A stretch of DNA of 37,596 bases from JADHLN01 sp965658435. GTDB lineage: Bacteria; Pseudomonadota; Alphaproteobacteria; Rickettsiales; JABIRX01. The DNA lies in the NCBI GenBank assembly GCA_965658435.1, contig CBFHSE010000013.1, forward strand, positions 1 through 37,596, written 5' to 3'. Made by a program: the position numbers and the translations under genes. Below the pieces are notes generated by a model. That model was not told where the DNA came from. It saw only the letters and a list, made by a program, of their open reading frames with translations, and made no database searches. Shown in pieces: positions 33,283-37,596 of this stretch (position 1 is the stretch's first letter; each line of letters begins with the position of its first letter).

Positions 33283-33516
33283 ATGAATGTTTCTAATGAA
33301 GTTATTAAAATTGCTAAATTGGCAAGCGAGACAATTAAAAACCCAACTGACATTCCAACTGGTGATGTAGTTTATAAGTTGATAAAAAAGCTTTTTGAGG
33401 AAAATAATAAAATATCAAAAGATGATGTGATAAATCTTCTTGAGTCACAAGGATTCAACAAAGCATCAATGATGAAGGAATTTATTGAAGCCCAAATTGA
33501 AGTGATGTCAAAATGA
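33283..33516 (+). CDS. Small soluble protein coupled to the Na+:solute symporter
   Basis: I chose the ATG at 33283 (77 residues, MNVSNEVIKIAKLAS). A longer frame from TTG 33166 would add an Asn/Ser-rich stretch that overlaps the likely promoter. It has no membrane segment. It reads as three helices: residues 3-17, GDVVYKLIKKLFEENN, and ISKDDVINLLESQGFNKASMMKEFIEAQIEVM. The stop overlaps the symporter ATG (ATGA), so the pair is translationally coupled. Known symporter partners such as the DUF485 and DUF4212 proteins are membrane proteins, so this is not one of them. No family is recognised. Confidence 0.65.
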   Translation: MNVSNEVIKIAKLASETIKNPTDIPTGDVVYKLIKKLFEENNKISKDDVINLLESQGFNKASMMKEFIEAQIEVMSK

Positions 33517-34925
33517 TTGTTAGCTTTGCCTTTTTCCTTTTCATATTTATTACAATTGGAGTCTTATCAACAATAGTCAATAGACATACTAATGTTGATT
33601 ATCTATTAGCTGATCATAGCGTGAAACCTTGGCTTGTAGCATTATCTGCAGTTGCCACTAACAATAGCGGCTATATGTTTATTGGAATGATTGGCTATAC
33701 TTATAGTTATGGCATTTCTTCAATCTGGTTAATGATTGGCTGGATTGTTGGTGATTTTATTTCTTCACTTTTGATTCATAGAAAACTTAGGATCACAGCT
33801 AAAAATGAAAGAGTTTTAAGCTTTGCAGGTGCTATCAGCAAATGGGGCAATTTTAATTATACAAAATTAAGAGCATATCTTGGAATTATTACAGTAATTT
33901 TTCTTGGGATTTATGCAGCAGCGCAATTAAATGCAGGCAGTAAAGCTTTACATGTTTTATTTGGCTGGGATTATAAAATAGGAGCAATTATTGGTGCGAT
34001 TATAGTGTTGCTATATTGTTTTGCTGGTGGAATCAGAGCATCAATCTGGACAGATGCGGCGCAGTCTTTTGTTATGATATTTGCTATGGGCCTTCTTTGT
34101 ATTGTTGCAATAATGGAAATTGGCGGTATTTCCGATTTAATCACAAAAACAACAAATATTTCAGATAGTTATATTTCTCTTTTTCCGCAAAATTTAGAAA
34201 TTGATTCATTTATAGGGCCATTATTATTTGTTATGGGATGGTTTTTTGCTGGAATTGGCGTTGTTGGGCAACCCCATATTATGGTTAGATTCATGGCAAT
34301 GGATCAACCAAACAATATTGGTAAGGTCAGAGCTTATTATTATAGTTTTTATTCAATATTTTATATCTTAACTATTTTAGTTGGAATTGCTGCAAGATTA
34401 TTACTCCCTGATATTGATAGTTTTGACGCTGAATTAGCATTACCAACACTTGCAAATTCATTACTTCCTGAAATATTAGTGGGTTTGATTTTAGCTGGTC
34501 TTTTTGCAGCCACAATGTCAACTGCTGATTCCCAAATATTAAGTTGTACGGCAGCTATTACTCGTGATTTTAAAGATGAAAAAAATCCATCCTATTTGAT
34601 AACAAAATTAGCAACTGTTTTTGTTACATTTATCGCATTAATAATTGCTCTTTATGGAAGTAAAAGCGTATTCAGTCTAGTTTTAATTGCATGGTCAGCT
34701 TTGGCGGCTTCTTTTGCACCACTTCTTATAATTTATGTTTTAGATGGTAAGCCCTCTGAAAAATTAGCAATAGCAATTTCTGTTTCAGGAATATTAACAG
34801 TTATTTTGTGGAAAATATTTGGATTAGACAAATATATTTATGAAATTGCTCCAGGAATATTAGTGGGTTTGTTAGTATTTTTATGTTCAAAATTTTTTAT
34901 AAAAAATAAAACAATAATTAATTAA
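33513..34925 (+). CDS. Sodium:solute symporter (SSS family), PutP-like
   Basis: A 470-residue membrane protein with about 13 hydrophobic segments. SSS hallmarks: ADHSVKPWLVALSAVATNNSGYMFIG in the first core helix, FAGGIRASIWTDAAQSFVMIFA (about 170-190, the PutP/OpuE signature), and GLILAGLFAATMSTADSQIL (about 320-340) with the Ser/Thr pair of the Na2 site. The family imports proline, pantothenate and other solutes with Na+. Position next to ectABCD and behind the shared control region suggests uptake of compatible solutes such as ectoine or proline; substrate is inferred only. It is translationally coupled to the preceding 77-aa gene. Confidence 0.88.
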   Translation: MIVSFAFFLFIFITIGVLSTIVNRHTNVDYLLADHSVKPWLVALSAVATNNSGYMFIGMIGYTYSYGISSIWLMIGWIVGDFISSLLIHRKLRITAKNERVLSFAGAISKWGNFNYTKLRAYLGIITVIFLGIYAAAQLNAGSKALHVLFGWDYKIGAIIGAIIVLLYCFAGGIRASIWTDAAQSFVMIFAMGLLCIVAIMEIGGISDLITKTTNISDSYISLFPQNLEIDSFIGPLLFVMGWFFAGIGVVGQPHIMVRFMAMDQPNNIGKVRAYYYSFYSIFYILTILVGIAARLLLPDIDSFDAELALPTLANSLLPEILVGLILAGLFAATMSTADSQILSCTAAITRDFKDEKNPSYLITKLATVFVTFIALIIALYGSKSVFSLVLIAWSALAASFAPLLIIYVLDGKPSEKLAIAISVSGILTVILWKIFGLDKYIYEIAPGILVGLLVFLCSKFFIKNKTIIN

Positions 34926-34948
34926 AATCCCAACATTTCTTCCTGCTC

Positions 34949-35298
34949 CTACCATAAATCGGGCATCTGTTTAGCAATTATGTCCTGCAATTTTAAAGTT
35001 CGTGGCTGAGTGCCAGTTAAAACCGCTTTGACAATTTTTGGCGATAAAAAATTGAGATTAAAAACCTTGCTGACATAGGAAGTTCCAACCTTTTCTTTTC
35101 TGGCAATATCTGCTAAAGAATCAAACTTGCCTTCTTCCATTAAATTTTCCATTTATGAGCTTTGCCAATCATCTTGATTAATTTGTCATCAAAATAGGAT
35201 TTTTGTTCATCTGCTGGGGTATTTTTAGCGCAAATTACCATGGCAGCACCACCTCGTTTTTTTATTTGAATTGGCACAAAAATATCAATTGTATCTAA
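34949..35298 (-). pseudogene. Decayed C-terminus of a large serine recombinase
   Basis: Two adjoining minus-strand frames read as the end of one protein. The first (35298-35140) encodes DTIDIFVPIQIKKRGGAAMV, then YFDDKLIKMIGKAHKWK. After a one-base shift, the second (35152-34949) continues EEGKFDSLADIARKEKVGTSYVSKVF, then SPKIVKAVLTGTQPRTLKLQDI. From memory, this is the order in the C-terminal region of site-specific serine recombinases on alphaproteobacterial elements: a RRGG strand, an ALARAHRW-like helix, an HTH with SYVSR, then a LDGRQP-like motif. An in-frame stop at 35299-35301 and loss of the catalytic domain show decay. It probably marks the edge of a former integrated element. Confidence 0.6.
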
Positions 35299-35760
35299 TT
35301 AGTTTGCAAAAGGTACTTCTTGCCTCAACGGGCATAAAACTTCGAATTTTTTAGGACGACCCAAAACAGCATTTAACCCTTGTAATCCTTGTATCGGCAA
35401 ATTAGGATAAAAGTTCGTAAAGTGTGCTTTGCACACCGCCAGACAATTTTTGCGAAGTTTCACTACTCAGAAGTGCTAATTACTACCCACATTTACTAAC
35501 AAGTATTCACAAGCCTTTTCTAACTGGCGCTCAAGCGTTCTATTGATTACTAATTATTACTATTGCGGAGATAGATTTTCTGTTCATTTTCTAAGGATAT
35601 CTAAATTGGAATAATGGATTTTATTATAAAATTTGGAGAATTTTGCCAAAAAATTCGGAAGAATAACCCTTTAAAACTTGATATTGCTAGCAATAAAAAG
35701 GGACGACCCAAATGGAGAATCGTAGAAATTAAGCATAATTTCTTTGATATTTTTATTTAT
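35299..35760. other. Non-coding remnant region between recombinase debris and SIR2-like gene
   Basis: No intact gene is evident. The left part keeps raised G+C (about 40% in 35341-35400) and, on the minus strand, a frame with LNAVLGRPKKFEVLCPLRQEVPF that ends at the stop before the recombinase fragment and may be its upstream debris. A perfect hairpin, GTGTGC-TTT-GCACAC, lies at 35422-35436. A 56-codon plus-strand frame (35614-35784, containing GEFCQKIRK and NKKGRPKW) overlaps the next gene tail-to-tail; I cannot confirm it is expressed. Confidence 0.45.
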
Positions 35761-36153
35761 TTAAAAAATAAAATCTTCAGTTAAAGCTCTATATACTGGT
35801 TTTGTTGAAACAAAAACATCATTTTGTTGTCCAGTACCAGATCTCCAAAAACTATATTTTATTTCTTTTTCTGATTCTAAAAACTCAACAGACTCACTTT
35901 CTTTATATAATCTAACTTGGAATAACTTTTCTATTATGAGCCTAGTTTTTACTTCATCTCCATGATTAGTAATGTAGACACTCTTCCCACTAAGTAATTT
36001 TGCTCCATCTGTTAAAGAAAAATCTTCATCTAGAAATCCAATATTTCTTAAATTCCAATTATCAAACCCAAAACCCAAAATATATATTATGTCACTGTTC
36101 TCAATTTTAGAAAAATAAGACTTAATTTTTTTGGGAGTAAAATCTGTTCTAAT

Positions 36154-36183
36154 AAGGTTGATCGGTCTAAGGTTGATCGGTCT
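36154..36183 (-). repeat. Perfect 15-bp tandem duplication in the SIR2-like gene
   Basis: AAGGTTGATCGGTCT occurs twice in direct tandem (36154-36168, 36169-36183), encoding RPINL twice. It is in frame and identical, hence recent. Confidence 0.9.
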
Positions 36184-36193
36184 TGATTCTTTC

Positions 36194-36246
36194 CTTTTTC
36201 CAATTTCGTCTTGTATTTCCCTTTTTCCAATTTCGTCTTGTATTTC
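36194..36246 (-). repeat. 27-bp tandem duplication in the SIR2-like gene
   Basis: The 27-bp unit at 36194-36220 repeats at 36221-36247 with only the last base changed. It doubles EIQDEIGKR in the protein. In frame, it lies 10 bp from the 15-bp duplication. Confidence 0.9.
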
Positions 36247-37512
36247 TTTTAGTTTTGATATTGATGTTGTTGTAATTATTTGACTATCCTCCGAACCCGA
36301 TCCATAACTTATTTGTCTGTTTTTTTGACTTAGACAATTTGAAAACCACTTAATTTCTCTTAACAAATAATTAATTAAACCATCTCCCCCAGCAGATTTC
36401 ATAGATCCATAAATATGGGATTCTCTGGACTTTTTCATTAGAATATCTAGTGCTTTTTTTCTTGGCTCAGAGTTGGAGCCAGAAAAAAGATACCCAAGAA
36501 ATTCCTCAACATAAAAATCATAATTGAAATTTATCAGCTCAATATTTTCTGCCAATTTATCAATTTCATCTTCTTTATTGAGAAATACCATTTTTTTCAA
36601 ACAATTAATCCAGTTTTCTTTGTATGTTAAATGTGTATATTTTTCTCCAACATAAGAAGTTATAAACTCTATTGTAAAATTTTCTAAATCTTTAACTTTT
36701 GGAAATTTATATTTTTTTGCATAAGTATTGTTGTAATGAGAAGCGGAAGATAAAAAATTTATTAGATGATCTATTGAATATAAATTTTCATCAAAATTAC
36801 CCAATAAAACTGAAATAATAATGCCGTTAATTACATAATTTTTTAACTCTGCACGGAACCATTCTCTTGATTCTAGCCACTCATTATATTCCTTATTATT
36901 TCTTTCTGTAGTTTCAGATGGAAAAATGAAATTTAAAATCTCTTCTAGACAAGACCTAAAATTTGATAACTGTTCTTCTCTACCTCGCCGCTGATCAAAA
37001 AAATTATCCGGCTGAAAAGAGGTAAATTTATAGAAAATTGTATTTTGGAATCGATCTGTTATGTCATATTGATCTAACCCAAAAAAATTTAAAACTTCTT
37101 CAAGAATTTCTTTATTTTCCAGATCTAAATTTTGATCTTCAGATCTGAGTTTACCATCTGATTTCAGTATGTTTAAAATAAATTCCTGTATAATTTTAAC
37201 ATTGTGTTCACCAAGAGTATTTATTTGAATTTCTTTTTTTCTCTTGCAAATTTTGAAATTACGAAAGCTGGCGTTCTAATACAATTAATAATATTTTTGC
37301 TGAAGAACTTTTTATAAAAACAACTAATAGTAACCAAAGCAACTAATTCATAGTAAATCCTAAATTTTAAAAATTTAATTTCCCTAATTATATCAGCACC
37401 AAGAGGCATGTCTTTGTTAATATCTTTGCTTGATCCAGCGCCTATGATGAATAATTTTTTTTGCATTTATTTAATTTCTAATATTTTTCATAAAATAAGC
37501 CTCCGCCTTTGC

Positions 37513-37596
37513 CTAAGCTTTTATTTTAATTTGATAAACAACACCCCTACCTTTACCAACCGACACAATCTTTTTCATCTGCACCAAATTTTTCAG
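37513..37596 (-). CDS. C-terminal fragment of a gene cut by the window edge
   Basis: 27 codons and a TAG stop (37513-37515) are open to the right edge. The peptide ends LVQMKKIVSVGKGRGVVYQIK. A helix followed by V-GKGRG-YQI resembles the last helix and wing of a winged-helix domain such as ends some ATP-binding or Fic-type regulators, but the fragment is too short to assign. It is on the same strand as the SIR2-like gene, 46 bp upstream of it, so it could be its operon partner. Confidence 0.4.
   Translation of the reverse strand: MKNLVQMKKIVSVGKGRGVVYQIKIKA

Larger units (their letters stand above)
35761..37466 (-). pseudogene. SIR2-like (NAD-binding, defence-type) protein gene with a frameshift
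   Basis: The start ATG 37464-37466 gives KKLFIIGAGSSKDINKDMPLGADI, the nucleotide-binding GAG(A/S)S motif of SIR2-like proteins. That frame stops at 37221. A second frame, open from 37275, continues EIQINTLGEHNVKIIQEFIL to the stop at 35761. It contains IELINFNYDFYVEEFLGYL (the FNYD motif), HIYGSMKSAGG and IIYILGFGFDNWNLRNIGF, all standard SIR2-like elements in order. Adding one A to the A7 tract (T7 on the plus strand, 37234-37240) would join them into about 568 residues. Bacterial SIR2-like proteins commonly deplete NAD+ in anti-phage abortive infection; that role is inferred here. It may be inactivated, slippage-expressed or misassembled. Confidence 0.68.

Noticed and set aside
35422..35436. 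GTGTGC-TTT-GCACAC as an intrinsic terminator
   Set aside because: The stem is only 6 bp and not directly followed by a T-run on either strand at the right distance.
28939..35440. CCGCCAG shared by the tRNA-Ser 3' end and position 35434-35440 as an att repeat
   Set aside because: Only about 7 bases match and the flanks differ. Chance expectation over this distance is too high.

Overview
The window is a very AT-rich bacterial chromosome segment. Gene content and order point to an alphaproteobacterium, most likely Rickettsiales-like: ppiD divergent from tpiA-secG-pyrG, mutM divergent from ubiE-ubiB, and mrp divergent from hflK-hflC-degP are recurrent alphaproteobacterial arrangements, and coq7, ubiE and ubiB imply aerobic ubiquinone synthesis. 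The order-level placement is an inference from composition and gene order, not a phylogeny.

Left part (1-20.6 kb) is mainly housekeeping. It holds envelope folding (ppiD, cut by the window edge), glycolysis (tpiA), secretion (secG), CTP synthesis (pyrG), base-excision repair (mutM), ubiquinone synthesis (ubiE-ubiB), ribosome hibernation (hpf-like) and a preQ0/preQ1 cluster on the minus strand (queE, queC, an embedded GNAT gene, queF). These are followed by a KefB-type K+/H+ antiporter interrupted by a 10-N assembly gap, the Fe-S carrier mrp, hflK-hflC-degP for membrane and periplasmic quality control, a DMT exporter and fabD. A lineage-specific gene with a repeat-rich, frameshifted tail sits between tpiA and secG.

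Middle part (20.7-29.0 kb) starts with the most unusual block: four overlapping or abutting genes for small predicted lipoproteins. Together they carry five copies of one short domain, a DGC-like motif followed 41-45 residues later by a second Cys in a YC-like motif. I cannot match this domain to a named family. Two 65-bp near-palindromic direct repeats follow, then elongator tRNA-Met, an RND efflux pump split by an orphan helical protein, coq7 and tRNA-Ser(GGA).

Right part (29.0-37.6 kb) looks like an accessory island. Next to tRNA-Ser lies a non-coding stretch of distinctly higher GC. Then come a MarR-type regulator and a complete ectoine/5-hydroxyectoine pathway (ectA-ectB-ectC-ectD, minus strand). 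A 17-bp palindrome lies just upstream of ectA. Divergent from ectA are a 77-aa soluble protein and a translationally coupled Na+:solute symporter, so the unit could make, hydroxylate, regulate and import compatible solutes. Beyond it lie the decayed C-terminus of a large serine recombinase, then a SIR2-like (defence-type) gene broken by a one-base shift in an A7 tract, then the last 27 codons of another gene. Ectoine synthesis next to recombinase debris suggests horizontal acquisition and a saline or osmotically variable habitat or host.
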